From: Pseudomonas sp. B21-040
GTDB lineage: Bacteria; Pseudomonadota; Gammaproteobacteria; Pseudomonadales; Pseudomonadaceae
Length of the DNA: 64,000 bases
Assembly: GCF_024748695.1 (NCBI RefSeq)
Contig: NZ_CP087176.1
Span: forward strand, 2,535,501 to 2,599,500
Direction: 5' to 3'
The notes beneath the pieces were generated by a model. That model worked only from the letters and a program-made list of their open reading frames with translations. It did no database searches and was not told the DNA's origin. Positions 9,252-19,040 of the stretch are shown here, piece after piece. Position 1 is the stretch's first letter. Every line of letters begins with the position of its first letter. The translations under genes were made by a program, and so were the position numbers.

Positions 9252-9434
9252 GTTTTACTCCCGGTCACGGAAGGAGGCGGAGGGTGGCGGACTCAGTGCC
9301 GGCCCCGCAGTGATTGAACACAAACAGCAAAGCGTTAGAGGGCGGGTTTGGCAAAATTCGTTTAGACGTTTTTTCTATTGAAACGCGGCGTTTTATGGCT
9401 TCGGGTATGCGCGACCAGACATTGCGTCAGGTTT

Positions 9435-10037
9435 TCAGGCCACTGCGCGTGGCGCCGAAGGCCGCAGCAAGCGTTCGATGGCGCCGCTCACCAGGTTTTC
9501 CAGCATTTCATCGCGCTCATGGTCATTCAGCGGATGTTGCATCAGCCAACCGGGGGCACTGTTGAGCAAGTTGGCGATGGCGTGCGCTGTGGCACGTTGC
9601 GCCTGTTCGCCGACCCGGGTTTTGCTGCCGAGCATCAGCAGCAACCGGTGTTCGTATTGTTCGCGCAATTGCCGGACTCGCGCCTGTTGCTCGTCATTGA
9701 GGCAACCGCTGTCGCGTTCCGCCAGGCGAAAATGCCAGGGCATTTCCCGGTGCAAATTCAAATGCGCGCGGATCAGCAGCTGCAGCTTGTCGCGTTTCGC
9801 CGAGCCCTTTTGATCGAGGCGGTCCAGGGTCGACAGCAGCTCTTCGTAGAACTCTTCGATCAAGTCGAGCAGCAAGTGCTGCTTGCTCGGGTAATGGTGG
9901 TACAACGAGCCTGGGGAGAGCCCCAGGCACGTCGCCAGCTCACGCATGCCGACCTGACCGAAACCCTTGCTGGCGAACAACTCCAGCACGGTGTCCCGGT
10001 ATTCGGCAAAGCGCGAGCAACGCTCAGGCATAGGCAT
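9435..10037 (-). CDS. TetR/AcrR family transcriptional regulator
   Basis: About 200 residues. The N-terminal HTH is typical: VLELFASKGFGQVGMREL then CLGLSPGSLYHHYPSKQHLL. The C-terminal ligand domain is all helical. The start at 10037 (MPMPERC) or 10031 overlaps the end of the upstream hydroxyacyl-CoA dehydrogenase gene by 8-14 bases, so the two are translationally coupled and the regulator probably controls this operon. Confidence 0.88.
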   Translation of the reverse strand: MPMPERCSRFAEYRDTVLELFASKGFGQVGMRELATCLGLSPGSLYHHYPSKQHLLLDLIEEFYEELLSTLDRLDQKGSAKRDKLQLLIRAHLNLHREMPWHFRLAERDSGCLNDEQQARVRQLREQYEHRLLLMLGSKTRVGEQAQRATAHAIANLLNSAPGWLMQHPLNDHERDEMLENLVSGAIERLLRPSAPRAVA

Positions 10038-10875
10038 GGAAGCCACGTCCTGTCTTGCGCCCCAGATAGCCGGCGGCAACCATTTCCTTGAGCAACGGAG
10101 CAGGGCGGTATTTGCTGTCGTTAAAGCCGTCGTAGAAGGCTTCCATGATGGCCAGCAGGGTATCCAGACCGATCAGGTCCGCCAGGGCCAGCGGGCCGAT
10201 TGGCTGGTTGCAGCCCAGGCGCATGCCGGCGTCGATATCCTCGGCACTGGCCAGGCCTTCCTGAAGCACCAGAACGGCTTCGTTGATCATCGGCACCAGA
10301 ATCCGGTTGACCACGAAGCCCGGGCGGTTGCCGGCGGTGATCGCGGTTTTGCCCAGGGTGGTCGCCATGTCCAGGGCCAGCGCATGCGTGGCATCGCTGG
10401 TTTGCAGGCCGCGAATCACTTCAATCAGGCCCATCACCGGCACCGGGTTGAAGAAATGCAGGCCGATGAAGCGCTCAGGTTGGCTGACGCTGGCGGCCAG
10501 TTGAGTAATCGACAGCGACGACGTGTTGGAGGCAATCACGCACTCGGCACTGACCTGCGCGGCAATTTGTTGCAGCACGCGCAATTTCAAGTCGAGGTTT
10601 TCGGTGGCCGCTTCGATCACCAGTTGCGCGTTCTGCAGGCTGGCGTAATCGGTGCTGGTGCGAATCTTGTCGAGGGCGGCGAGTTTCTGCTCCTGGCTCA
10701 GCGTTTCCTTGGCGACCTGACGATCAAGGTTTTTGCCGACGGTCGCCAGGGCCTTTTGCAGGGCACTCTCGGAAATATCGATCAGGGTCACGTTGAAACC
10801 GGCCAGCGCACAGACCTGCGCAATTCCGTTGCCCATGGTGCCCGCGCCGATCACCCCAATGTTTTGCAGATTCAT
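10024..10875 (-). CDS. 3-hydroxybutyryl-CoA dehydrogenase
   Basis: 283 residues, the usual length for the short-chain family. The N-terminal NAD site is GVIGAGTMGNGIAQVCA; catalytic-region motifs include IASNTSSLSIT, FIGLHFFNPVPVMGLIEVI (catalytic His) and GFVVNRILVPMINEA. It oxidises (S)-3-hydroxybutyryl-CoA to acetoacetyl-CoA with NAD(P). The TetR gene overlaps its end, and an AraC regulator gene is divergent from it. Confidence 0.92.
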   Translation of the reverse strand: MNLQNIGVIGAGTMGNGIAQVCALAGFNVTLIDISESALQKALATVGKNLDRQVAKETLSQEQKLAALDKIRTSTDYASLQNAQLVIEAATENLDLKLRVLQQIAAQVSAECVIASNTSSLSITQLAASVSQPERFIGLHFFNPVPVMGLIEVIRGLQTSDATHALALDMATTLGKTAITAGNRPGFVVNRILVPMINEAVLVLQEGLASAEDIDAGMRLGCNQPIGPLALADLIGLDTLLAIMEAFYDGFNDSKYRPAPLLKEMVAAGYLGRKTGRGFHAYA

Positions 10876-11042
10876 GTTCCCGTCCTTACGGTCAAACCTT
10901 GCGATACCTTGGCCGTTGCTACGGTCGAAGGCGTACTATTGGCCGCGAGTCTAGAACCGGCAGGTCGGTTGTCCTATGCCGCAACTGTTCAACGGTGCTG
11001 GTGTTTTTTGCCATTTCAAGTGATAGGGAGCGAAACGTTCAC

Positions 11043-12062
11043 ATGCGGGAAAAGGACTCGGTCGCGGTTTATTTCGTGCAGGCAATGATCCATGCGCTGG
11101 CGCAGCATCCACAGCGCCTGAACGCAGCGTTGGAACAGGCCGGTATCGACCCGGCGTTGATGGATCAGCCTACGGCGCGGGTGCCGGCCAGCGCGTTTGC
11201 CGCGCTGTGGCTGATTCAGATCCGTGAGTTGGACGACGAGTTTTTCCGCCTCGACTCCCATGGCATGCCGCCGGGCAGTTTCGCCTTGATCTGTCGCGCC
11301 TTGATTCAGGAACCCGACCTGCACAAAGCCATGCGCCAGTGCCTGGCCAATTTCGCCCTGTTCCTGCGCGACTTTCGTGGCACGCTGACCGTGCGCGGCA
11401 AGCGCGCGATCATCAGCCTCGACACCCACGCGCAAAACGACGACGTCAGCCGTTTTGGCGAAGAGACGTTCCTGGTGCTGATGATCAGCCTGTTGTGCTG
11501 GCTGGGCGGGCGGCGCATCCCCATCGACCGCGCGGACTTTCGTCACGAGCGCGTGTCCCTCAGCGACGACCGTTTATTGTGGGGCCCCAACCTGACCTTC
11601 GGCGCCGAGCGCACCGAAATCGAATTCGCCAGCCACTACCTGCGCCTGCCGGTGGTGCAGGACCTGGCTTCACTCAAAGTCTTTCTGCGCACGGCCCCGC
11701 AATGGCTGGTGATCCGTTTCCGCAACCAGCATGGCCTTGCCTCGCAAGTCCACCAGCGCCTGCGCAACAGCGATTACAGCGAATGGCCGACCTTGCAGGC
11801 CTTCGCCCTCGAACAACACCTGAGCCCCAGCACCTTTCGCCGCAAACTGGAGCGCGAAGGGTGCTCGTATCAAGAGATCAAGGATGAAGTGCGCCGTGGC
11901 GTTGCCTTCGAGCAGTTGCGTGAGAGCCGCGCGAGCATCAGCGACATCGCCGAACAACTTGGCTTCCAGGAACCGAGCGCGTTCCATCGGGCGTTCAAGA
12001 AGTGGACGGGGGAGAGTCCGGGGCGGTATCGGGCGCGGTTTCAGGTGGAGTGTCCGGATTGA
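11043..12062 (+). CDS. AraC family transcriptional regulator (arabinose-binding-like N-terminus)
   Basis: About 339 residues from ATG 11043 (GGGAG 12 bases upstream, slightly far). The first 200 residues match the OruR/ArgR-like regulators with an Arabinose_bd-type effector domain (VYFVQAMIHALAQHP). The C-terminal 100 residues form the double HTH: LEQHLSPSTFRRKLEREG and ISDIAEQLGFQEPSAFHRAFKKWTG. It is divergent from the 3-hydroxybutyryl-CoA dehydrogenase gene, so a role in its control is plausible. Its 3' end overlaps the frame of the ABC exporter. Confidence 0.9.
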   Translation: MREKDSVAVYFVQAMIHALAQHPQRLNAALEQAGIDPALMDQPTARVPASAFAALWLIQIRELDDEFFRLDSHGMPPGSFALICRALIQEPDLHKAMRQCLANFALFLRDFRGTLTVRGKRAIISLDTHAQNDDVSRFGEETFLVLMISLLCWLGGRRIPIDRADFRHERVSLSDDRLLWGPNLTFGAERTEIEFASHYLRLPVVQDLASLKVFLRTAPQWLVIRFRNQHGLASQVHQRLRNSDYSEWPTLQAFALEQHLSPSTFRRKLEREGCSYQEIKDEVRRGVAFEQLRESRASISDIAEQLGFQEPSAFHRAFKKWTGESPGRYRARFQVECPD

Positions 12063-13873
12063 ACCTTGCTGTTGACCGCCTCACCACCTTACTCGACCAG
12101 GCCCGACGCGCTCTGCTGCTGGTCTGGGGTACCTCTCGCGGTCTATTCCTGGGCCTGGTCCTCGCCACCCTGATCGCCGGTGTACTCCCGGCGCTGGCCG
12201 CATGGCTGGGGCAGCGCATTGTAGACGCGGTGGTCCACGCGATGCAGTTGCATGCGCAGCAGGGCAGTGCGCCGTTATGGCCGGTGGTGCGTTATGTACT
12301 GATGGAGGCGGGGGTGTTGGCGTTGTTGTCGGCGACTCAACGGGCATTGTCGGTTCAGCAGTCGCTGTTACGCGTGCAGTTGGGGCAGAAGGTCAACACG
12401 ATGATTCTGGAGAAAGCCCAGACGTTGTCGTTGGTGCAGTTCGAGAACTCCGAGTTTTACGACAAGCTGGTACGGGTGCGGCGCGAGGCTTCGACGCGGC
12501 CGCTGGCGCTGGTGATGAAGTCGTTGGGGCTGATCCAGAACCTGATTGTGCTGATCAGCTTTGGCGTGTTGCTGGTGCACTTTTCACCGTGGGCGCTGGT
12601 GCTGTTGGTGGTGGGTGCATTACCGGTGTTCTTCGCCGAAGCGCATTTTTCCGGGGATGCTTTTCGGCTGTTCACGCGTCGGGCGCCCGAGAGTCGGCAG
12701 CAGACTTACATTGAGACGCTGCTCTCCCACGAGGGCTATATCAAAGAGGTCAAACTGTTCGGCTTCGCGCCGCTGTTGTTGCAGCGTTACCGCGACACGT
12801 TTGCCCGTCTCTACGCCGAAGACCGTCGCTTGACGTTGCGTCGTGATAGCTGGGGATTTGTCCTCGGCCTGCTCGGTACAGCGGCGTTTTACCTGGCCTA
12901 TGCGTGGGTGGTGGTCGATGCCGTTCACGGCAACATCAGCCTGGGGCAAATGACCATGTACCTGGTGTTGTTCAAACAGGGGCAAACCGCGGTCAGCAGC
13001 AGTTTGAGCGCCATCAGCGGTCTGTATGAAGACGGTCTGTACCTGTCCAGCCTTTATGAATACCTGGCCGAACCGGTGGTTGCCGATTCCGGGTATCTCA
13101 CCGAGGGCGCCGTGCCCGGCGATGGTCTGCGTTTCGAGAGCGTCGGCTTCCGTTATCCGGGGGCGAGTCGTGCGGCGCTGGAAGGCATCGACCTGCACCT
13201 GGTTCCTGGGCGCAGTCTGGCGCTGGTGGGGGAGAACGGGTCGGGCAAGACTACGCTGATCAAATTGCTGACCCGCCTGTATCGGCCCGATCAGGGCCGA
13301 ATCCTGCTCGACGGCAGCGACTTGCAGGCATGGAAAGAGGACGCGCTGCGCCAGCGCATCGGGGTGATTTTTCAGGATTACATCCGCTACCAATTCTCGG
13401 TCGGCGAAAACATCGGCGTCGGCGACACGCTGGCGTTCAACGATGAACAGCGCTGGCAAGACGCAGCGGCGCAGGGCATGGCCGCGCCGTTCATCGAGCG
13501 TCTGGATCGAGGGTATGCCACGCAGTTGGGACGCTGGTTTGCCGGTGGGCAGGAGCTGTCCGGCGGGCAGTGGCAAAAGATCGCGCTATCGCGCGCCTAC
13601 ATGCGTCGCGACGCCGACATCCTGATACTCGACGAGCCGACATCAGCCCTCGACCCGGCAGCGGAAGCGGCGGTGTTCGAGCATTTCAGCGAGCACACCG
13701 AAGACCGGATGACGTTGCTGATTTCCCACCGGTTTTCCAGCGTGCGTAACGCCGATCACATCATCGTGCTGGACCAGGGGACCATCCTCGAACGTGGCGA
13801 TCACGACACGCTGGTGAACGCCGGTGGGCGCTACGCGCAGCTATTCAACCTGCAAGCCCGGGGTTACCGCTAG
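12002..13873 (+). CDS. ABC exporter, fused permease and ATPase
   Basis: Up to 623 residues. The first 330 residues hold about six membrane segments; the C-terminal ATPase has Walker A GENGSGKTT, Q-loop IGVIFQDY, signature LSGGQWQKIALSRA, Walker B ILILDEPTSALDP and the switch His in LLISHRFSS. This is a half-size exporter that dimerises in the inner membrane. The start is uncertain: the frame opens at GTG 12002 inside the araC gene, but GTG 12050 or TTG 12059 (with GGTGGAG upstream) would remove a repetitive Gly/Ser/Val leader. Substrate unknown. It ends 29 bases inside the convergent hydrolase gene. Confidence 0.9.
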   Translation: MDGGESGAVSGAVSGGVSGLNLAVDRLTTLLDQARRALLLVWGTSRGLFLGLVLATLIAGVLPALAAWLGQRIVDAVVHAMQLHAQQGSAPLWPVVRYVLMEAGVLALLSATQRALSVQQSLLRVQLGQKVNTMILEKAQTLSLVQFENSEFYDKLVRVRREASTRPLALVMKSLGLIQNLIVLISFGVLLVHFSPWALVLLVVGALPVFFAEAHFSGDAFRLFTRRAPESRQQTYIETLLSHEGYIKEVKLFGFAPLLLQRYRDTFARLYAEDRRLTLRRDSWGFVLGLLGTAAFYLAYAWVVVDAVHGNISLGQMTMYLVLFKQGQTAVSSSLSAISGLYEDGLYLSSLYEYLAEPVVADSGYLTEGAVPGDGLRFESVGFRYPGASRAALEGIDLHLVPGRSLALVGENGSGKTTLIKLLTRLYRPDQGRILLDGSDLQAWKEDALRQRIGVIFQDYIRYQFSVGENIGVGDTLAFNDEQRWQDAAAQGMAAPFIERLDRGYATQLGRWFAGGQELSGGQWQKIALSRAYMRRDADILILDEPTSALDPAAEAAVFEHFSEHTEDRMTLLISHRFSSVRNADHIIVLDQGTILERGDHDTLVNAGGRYAQLFNLQARGYR

Positions 13874-14783
13874 GCCCGGCCACTTGCGTTGGTTTGGTTT
13901 TCATCAAGCGCTCGATGGCCTGGCGATATTGCGTACCGCCCAGACTCATGCTGTTGTTGTGCGTCCCGCCGGGCACCAGCAGCAGGCGCTTGGGTTCATT
14001 GGCGGCGTTGAACAATTGCTGGCTGAAGCGCGACGGCATGAACGCATCGGCCAGGCCATGGACCACCAGCAGCGGCATGTTGATGTCGACAATTTTGTCG
14101 ATGGAATCGAATTTCTGCGACACCAGCCAACGCACCGGCAGCCAGTTCACCGGCAGGTTGCTGTCGGCCACTTGGGCCACGGCATCGCCCAGCGAAGTGA
14201 ACGTGGACTCGATCACCAGGCCGCGCACCGGCACCTCGGCGTGTTGTTTTTTTGCTTGTGCGGCCAGGTCTGCCGCGAGGTCTATGGCCACTGCGCCGCC
14301 CAGGGAGTGGCCGTAGATCAGGCGCTTATTGGCGTCTGGTTGCATCTGGGTGAAACGCTCCCAGGCAACGCGGGCGTCTTCGTAGACACTGGCTTCGGAC
14401 GGTAAATCACCTTTGCTCTGGCCAAATCCACGGTAATCGATGGCCAGCACTGAATAGCCCATGGCGCGCAATTGCTCGATGCGAAACGCCTGGCCCGTAA
14501 GGTTCCAGCGCACTCCGTGCAGGTAGAGGATCGACGGTGCATCACGGCGTGCGGCCGGCCACCACCACGCATGCAGGTTTTGCCCGGCCTTGAAACTGGC
14601 GGGTTTGATGTCGAACTCCTGGACATCGCTCGGCAAGCCGCGATACCAGCCTGCCGTGCCCGGTTCGATGCGAAACAACAGCTCGCGCTCTTTGTACTTG
14701 AGCACGCCGCAACTCACTGGCAGGCCAACGATCACTAGGGCCATGCACAGCAGCGGCAGCCAGCGTCGGCGAAAGCGATTCAT
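13845..14783 (-). CDS. Alpha/beta hydrolase, membrane-anchored
   Basis: 312 residues from ATG 14783 (GAG 5 bases upstream); ATG 14798 or 14846 are alternatives. A hydrophobic N-terminal anchor (WLPLLCMALVIVGLPVSCGVL) precedes the hydrolase fold. The nucleophile elbow is GHSLGG, the oxyanion-side strand SILYLHGVRWN, and the acid/His region MPLLVVHGLADAFMPSRFS and VPGGTHNN. The family contains BAAT/FrsA-like esterases and thioesterases. Its 3' end overlaps the convergent ABC exporter gene by 29 bases. Confidence 0.85.
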   Translation of the reverse strand: MNRFRRRWLPLLCMALVIVGLPVSCGVLKYKERELLFRIEPGTAGWYRGLPSDVQEFDIKPASFKAGQNLHAWWWPAARRDAPSILYLHGVRWNLTGQAFRIEQLRAMGYSVLAIDYRGFGQSKGDLPSEASVYEDARVAWERFTQMQPDANKRLIYGHSLGGAVAIDLAADLAAQAKKQHAEVPVRGLVIESTFTSLGDAVAQVADSNLPVNWLPVRWLVSQKFDSIDKIVDINMPLLVVHGLADAFMPSRFSQQLFNAANEPKRLLLVPGGTHNNSMSLGGTQYRQAIERLMKTKPTQVAGPSGNPGLAG

Positions 14784-14909
14784 CAAACTCGACAACATGC
14801 GGCGTCCGGAAAGTGGGCAGGAAAGGACGGTTTTTAACAGATGCATGCCGGGGGTGGGAACAATTTCGACGGTCGTATGAAACTGGGTGGTGAATTATAG
14901 CGCCACAAC

Positions 14910-14977
14910 GCGGGGCAAGCCCGGCTCCTACAGTGCTCACAAAACCACTGTAGGAGCCGGGTTTGCTCGCGATGGGG
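14910..14977. repeat. REPIN (inverted REP pair)
   Basis: Arms 14915-14935 and 14946-14966 are near-perfect inverted copies of the GGAGCCGGGCTTGC type REP, separated by 10 bases. Confidence 0.8.
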
Positions 14978-15002
14978 CCATCACTGCCTAAACCCATCTC
15001 GA

Positions 15003-16001
15003 TCAATCCACCGTCAACACAATCTTGCCCACATGATAACCACCCTCCATCCGCGCATGCGCCAGCGACGCATCGGCAAGCGCATAGACCTTGTCGATCA
15101 TCGGCAGGCACCGCCCGGCGGCGAGCACTGGCCAGACGTATTCACGCAGTTGCTCGGCAATCGACGCCTTTTCTTCGCGGGTGCGTGAGCGCAACAGGGA
15201 GCCGGTAATGATTGCGCGTTTGGCCATGATCGCCAGCAGGTCGACATCCTTGGCATGAGCGCCGCCGAGAAACCCCAGCATCACCAGTCGACCCTCCATG
15301 CCCAAGGCGGCGATGTTCGGGTTCAGGTATGAGCCGCCCATGATGTCGAGGATCACGTTCACGCCTTTGCCAGCGGTTTTTTGCGCGATGACGTCGGCAA
15401 AATCCTGATCGCGGTAGTTGATCGCCTCAGCCCCCAACTGGCGGATCACCGCACACTTTTCCTCACTGCCGGCAGTGGCGAATGCCTTGACGCCGAACTC
15501 GCGACACAGCATCAACGCGGTGGTGCCGATGCCACTGGTGCCGCCGTGAATCAATGCGCGCTGGCCTTTGCTGGCGCCGCCCATGTCGAACAGGTTGGCC
15601 CACACCGTGAAAAAGGTTTCCGGGATCGCCGCCGCGTGCACCCAGTCCATCCCTTGCGGGATCGGCAGCGTCTGGCTGGCCGGTACCACGCAATATTGTG
15701 CGTAGCCGCCGCCGTTGGTCAGCGCGCAGACCTTATCGCCAACGATAAACTCGCTGACGTCCGTACCGATCGCCACCACTTCGCCGGCCACTTCCAGCCC
15801 GGGGATCGGACTCATGCCGGGCTTCATCGGGTACTTGCCGGCGCGCTGGATCACGTCGGGGCGATTGACCCCGGCAGCGTGCACGCGAATCAGCACTTCG
15901 CCCGCACCCGGGGTCGGCACCGGCTCCTGGCGCGGTTTCAACACCTCGGGGCCGCCGGGCTCGGTGATTTCAATCAGGGTCATGGTTTGGGGCAATGTCA
16001 T
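15003..16001 (-). CDS. NAD(P)H:quinone oxidoreductase, zinc-less MDR family
   Basis: About 332 residues from ATG 16001 (AGGA upstream). The quinone oxidoreductase/PIG3 pattern is clear: VLIRVHAAGVNRPDVIQRAG, PGLEVAGEVVAIG, and the NADP-binding ALIHGGTSGIGTTA followed by FATAGSEEKCAVIRQLGAEA. No zinc-ligand cysteines are present at the usual ADH positions. Probably reduces quinones or enals with NADPH in the cytoplasm. It is 58 bases downstream of the MFS gene on the same strand and may share its transcript. Confidence 0.9.
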   Translation of the reverse strand: MTLPQTMTLIEITEPGGPEVLKPRQEPVPTPGAGEVLIRVHAAGVNRPDVIQRAGKYPMKPGMSPIPGLEVAGEVVAIGTDVSEFIVGDKVCALTNGGGYAQYCVVPASQTLPIPQGMDWVHAAAIPETFFTVWANLFDMGGASKGQRALIHGGTSGIGTTALMLCREFGVKAFATAGSEEKCAVIRQLGAEAINYRDQDFADVIAQKTAGKGVNVILDIMGGSYLNPNIAALGMEGRLVMLGFLGGAHAKDVDLLAIMAKRAIITGSLLRSRTREEKASIAEQLREYVWPVLAAGRCLPMIDKVYALADASLAHARMEGGYHVGKIVLTVD

Positions 16002-16058
16002 GTCGAATTCCTGGAACGAAGAAGTCATAAAGTGGGACCGCATCAAGGTGTCGGTGAT

Positions 16059-17270
16059 TCAGTTCAAAGCGGGCAGCAAACCCTCACGACGGTTCAGTAA
16101 CCGCGTGACGTGTTCCAGCAACAGTGCAACCACAATCGCACCGGCTGCGATGACAAACAACATGGCGTGATGACCGCCGCTGGCGTTAAACAGTGCCGAA
16201 TAGGCAAACCCGGCGATGGCCTGAAACGTTGCAAACGAAACCGTCGCACGACTCCAGGCCATTTGCTGCTGGTGATGCTGGGGAATCAGTTCGTGAACCC
16301 GTGCCAGCGCCAGCGGGACGATGCCCGGCGGGAACGAGCCGATAATCACCGCCAGCAACGCCAAAGCGGTAAAGGAGCTGGAAATCGACAGCAGGCCAAC
16401 GGCAATCGCCTGCACCACCAGCACCAGCCGAATACTCATCTTCGCGCCCAGTTGATCCGCCAGAAATCCGTAACTCACCGGCCCGATAATCGCGCCAAGG
16501 CCATACATCACCCAAATCAGCGCACCGACGTGCGGCCCGGCACCGAGGCCACGAGCCACGTAATCCACCAGGAACACCATGGCTGGCACCAGCCCGGCGG
16601 CCATGAGCGCGTATTGAGCGAACAACAGGTAAACGTTCCGGTCAGTGGCTGTCTTGGGTTCCTCGACGGAGGGCGTGACGGCGGTGTGGTGAGTGTCTGA
16701 CGGCCAGCCGAACCAACTGGCAGCGGTCAGCAACAAGGACAGCAGACCAAGCCCGAACCAGGTCTGTTGCAAACCGAGGCTCAATAACGGCGGGACAATC
16801 GTCCCCGAACCGGCAATGCCCAGGCCAATACCCAGAAAAATCGCACCACTGGCCAGCCCCCGGCGGGATGCCGGGACATGCGGCAAGACGGTGGCGGCCA
16901 CCAGCACCATGATCGCGCCACCGGCAATGCCCGACAGCAGGCGCCAACCGAAGAACCAACTCACCGACAGGGGAAAGCCACAAGCAAAGAATGACAAGGT
17001 CACGGCCACCATCATCAGTCGCAGCGCGGTTTTGTTGGAGGTGCGTTGCGCGACGGGGCGGCCAATCAGGGCGCCAAACAAATAGCCGACCAGATTGGCG
17101 GCACCGAGGTAAACCACGTCGCGGGTGGAAAACCAGTGCGCCTGGATCAGCGATGGAATCAGTGGCGTGTACGCGAACCGCGCCAGGCCAATGCTGACCA
17201 GGCTGGCGCTGAGGCCGGCGAAGATCGGCAGCCAGATCGCGCTGCGCGGGGGAGTCGATGTGCTGTGCAT
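16059..17270 (-). CDS. MFS transporter, YbfB/YjiJ family
   Basis: 403 residues with about 12 hydrophobic segments. The N-terminal GLARFAYTPLIPSLI and the loop NLVGYLFGALIGRPVAQR are characteristic of YbfB/YjiJ-type MFS proteins. Located in the inner membrane; substrate unknown. It is divergent from a LysR gene with a compact operator-like region between them, so it is the likely target of that regulator, and the quinone oxidoreductase follows it. Confidence 0.88.
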   Translation of the reverse strand: MHSTSTPPRSAIWLPIFAGLSASLVSIGLARFAYTPLIPSLIQAHWFSTRDVVYLGAANLVGYLFGALIGRPVAQRTSNKTALRLMMVAVTLSFFACGFPLSVSWFFGWRLLSGIAGGAIMVLVAATVLPHVPASRRGLASGAIFLGIGLGIAGSGTIVPPLLSLGLQQTWFGLGLLSLLLTAASWFGWPSDTHHTAVTPSVEEPKTATDRNVYLLFAQYALMAAGLVPAMVFLVDYVARGLGAGPHVGALIWVMYGLGAIIGPVSYGFLADQLGAKMSIRLVLVVQAIAVGLLSISSSFTALALLAVIIGSFPPGIVPLALARVHELIPQHHQQQMAWSRATVSFATFQAIAGFAYSALFNASGGHHAMLFVIAAGAIVVALLLEHVTRLLNRREGLLPALN

Positions 17271-17321
17271 GAGAAGGGTCCAGTGAGGTGGATGCTGGCC
17301 TTCAGCCTATCGCGATTGATT

Positions 17322-17369
17322 GATGCAATAACGCAGCGATTTTGCGTTATCGTGATGCGAAATTGCATC
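17322..17369. promoter_or_regulatory. Nested inverted repeats between MFS and lysR genes
   Basis: ATAACGCA (17328-17335) is repeated inverted as TGCGTTAT (17343-17350), and GATGCAAT (17322-17329) as ATTGCATC (17362-17369). This pattern in a 113-base divergent region suits a LysR binding site controlling both genes. Confidence 0.6.
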
Positions 17370-17383
17370 GCTAGGGGCGCCGC

Positions 17384-18259
17384 ATGAACTGGGATGACGC
17401 ACGGGTATTTCTGGCGGTGTGCCGAGAATCGACCCTTCGGGGTGCGGCGCGGGTGCTGGGGGTCGATCAGGCCACGGTGGGCCGGCGCATCACAGCGCTG
17501 GAAAAGTCATTGAGTGCCACGTTGTTTCTGCGCACTTCTGAGGGCTATGCACTGACCGCAGTCGGCGAGGCGGCGTTGGCGGCAGTGGAAAAAATGGAGC
17601 GCTCGGCGCTGGAACTGCAGCGTCAGATTCAAGGGCTGGACGACCGGTTGACCGGCCTCGTCCGTGTCACCACCACGGATTCGATGGCCATCGACTTCCT
17701 GATCCCGGCCATTGCGCGCCTGCATCAGCAGCATCCCGATGTGCGGGTGCAACTGGACGCCTCGACGCAGTTTCTCAGCCTGTCGAAACGCGAAGCGGAC
17801 ATCGCTGTGCGCAACACCCGACCGGATAACCCGGACCTGATCGCCCGACGAATTGCCCGCTGGCCGGTGGGGCTGTTTGCGTCCCGGGCGTATGTGCAAG
17901 CCAACGGGGTGCCGGAGCCGGGCTCGGCGTTTGAAGGGCATGATCTGGTGGTGTATCAGCCGTACCTGCAAGGCAACAAGGAGATGACGCTGGTGTCGGA
18001 ACCACTGGCGCGCGGGCGGATTGTGTCGAGCCTGAGTTCCAGCCTGCTGGTGCGTCGCTCCATCGCGGCGGGGATCGGGTTGGGGGAAGTGCCAGTGTAC
18101 TTGGGGGAGAGGGACGGGCTGGTCAGGCTCTGGCCGGAGCGCACGCGACCGCTGCCGTATGACATCTGGCTGGTGACCCACGCCGACTTGCGGCACACCG
18201 CGCGGGTGCGGGCGGTCATTGATGAAATTGTCGCGGGGTTTTCCGGTACGGGAGAGTGA
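17384..18259 (+). CDS. LysR family transcriptional regulator
   Basis: 291 residues. HTH at the N-terminus: MNWDDARVFLAVCRESTLRGAA is the dimer/HTH start followed by LGVDQATVGRRITALEKSL; the effector domain follows with the SSLSSSLLVRRSIAAGIGLGEVP segment. It is of the short-arm group resembling regulators next to MFS genes. Divergent from the YbfB-like MFS transporter. Confidence 0.92.
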   Translation: MNWDDARVFLAVCRESTLRGAARVLGVDQATVGRRITALEKSLSATLFLRTSEGYALTAVGEAALAAVEKMERSALELQRQIQGLDDRLTGLVRVTTTDSMAIDFLIPAIARLHQQHPDVRVQLDASTQFLSLSKREADIAVRNTRPDNPDLIARRIARWPVGLFASRAYVQANGVPEPGSAFEGHDLVVYQPYLQGNKEMTLVSEPLARGRIVSSLSSSLLVRRSIAAGIGLGEVPVYLGERDGLVRLWPERTRPLPYDIWLVTHADLRHTARVRAVIDEIVAGFSGTGE

Positions 18260-18270
18260 CCGCACACAAC

Positions 18271-18303
18271 CTGTAGCAGCTGGCGAAGCCTGCGGCTACA
18301 GGG
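18271..18303. repeat. REP palindrome
   Basis: CTGTAGC...GCTACAG arms around AGCTGGCGAAGCCTGCG, the standard Pseudomonas REP, between the converging lysR and pirin genes. Confidence 0.8.
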
Positions 18304-18317
18304 ATCGTGGGTGACGG

Positions 18318-19040
18318 TTACGGCATTTCAGGCAGTTCTTGCGGGCGCAGGTCGAACACCAGCACTTCGGCATCCACGCCGTTGTTCAACGTCAGCACCT
18401 GCTCATCGCGAACCCGCACGCCGTCGCCTGCCTGCAGCGACACACCGTTGAGTTCGACACTGCCACGGGCCACATGCACATAGGCATAGCGGTTGGCGGC
18501 CAGCTCAAGCGTGGCGTTTTCCTTGCCATCAATCAGCGCGGCGTACACCCGGGCATCCTGGCGCACTTTCAGCGAGCCCTTGGCGCCGTCCGGGGAAATG
18601 ATCAGTTGCAGGCGTCCGCGTTTCTTTTGCGTGCTGAAGTGCTCTTGCTGATAACGCGGTTTGGCGCCGCTCACTTCAGGCACGATCCAGATCTGCAGAA
18701 AGTGCACGGGGCGTGTTGCCGAGTGGTTGTACTCGCTGTGCGCCACGCCACTGCCGGCGCTCATCAACTGCACGTCACCCGGGCGGATCACCGAACCGGT
18801 GCCCAGGGTGTCCTTGTGTTCCAGTGCGCCGTCGAGCACGTAGGAGAAAATCTCCATGTCGCGGTGGGGGTGCTGGCCAAAGCCTTTGCCGGCCGCCACG
18901 CGGTCATCGTTGATCACCAACAGATCGGAAAAACCCTGTTCTTTCGGGTTGCGATAGTTGGCGAAGGAAAAGGTATGGAACGACTTCAACCAACCGTGAT
19001 TGGCCGCGCCGCGATCAGAGGCTTTGCGAAGGGTCAGCAT
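18318..19040 (-). CDS. Pirin family protein
   Basis: 240 residues in the pirin/YhhW bicupin family. The metal-binding cupin box is visible as GFGQHPHRDMEIFSYVLDG, followed by HKDTLGTGSVIRPGDVQLMSAGSGVAHSE; His, His, His and Glu ligands are all present. Some members are quercetin 2,3-dioxygenases; the physiological substrate here is unknown. Divergent from a GlxA-type regulator. Confidence 0.93.
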   Translation of the reverse strand: MLTLRKASDRGAANHGWLKSFHTFSFANYRNPKEQGFSDLLVINDDRVAAGKGFGQHPHRDMEIFSYVLDGALEHKDTLGTGSVIRPGDVQLMSAGSGVAHSEYNHSATRPVHFLQIWIVPEVSGAKPRYQQEHFSTQKKRGRLQLIISPDGAKGSLKVRQDARVYAALIDGKENATLELAANRYAYVHVARGSVELNGVSLQAGDGVRVRDEQVLTLNNGVDAEVLVFDLRPQELPEMP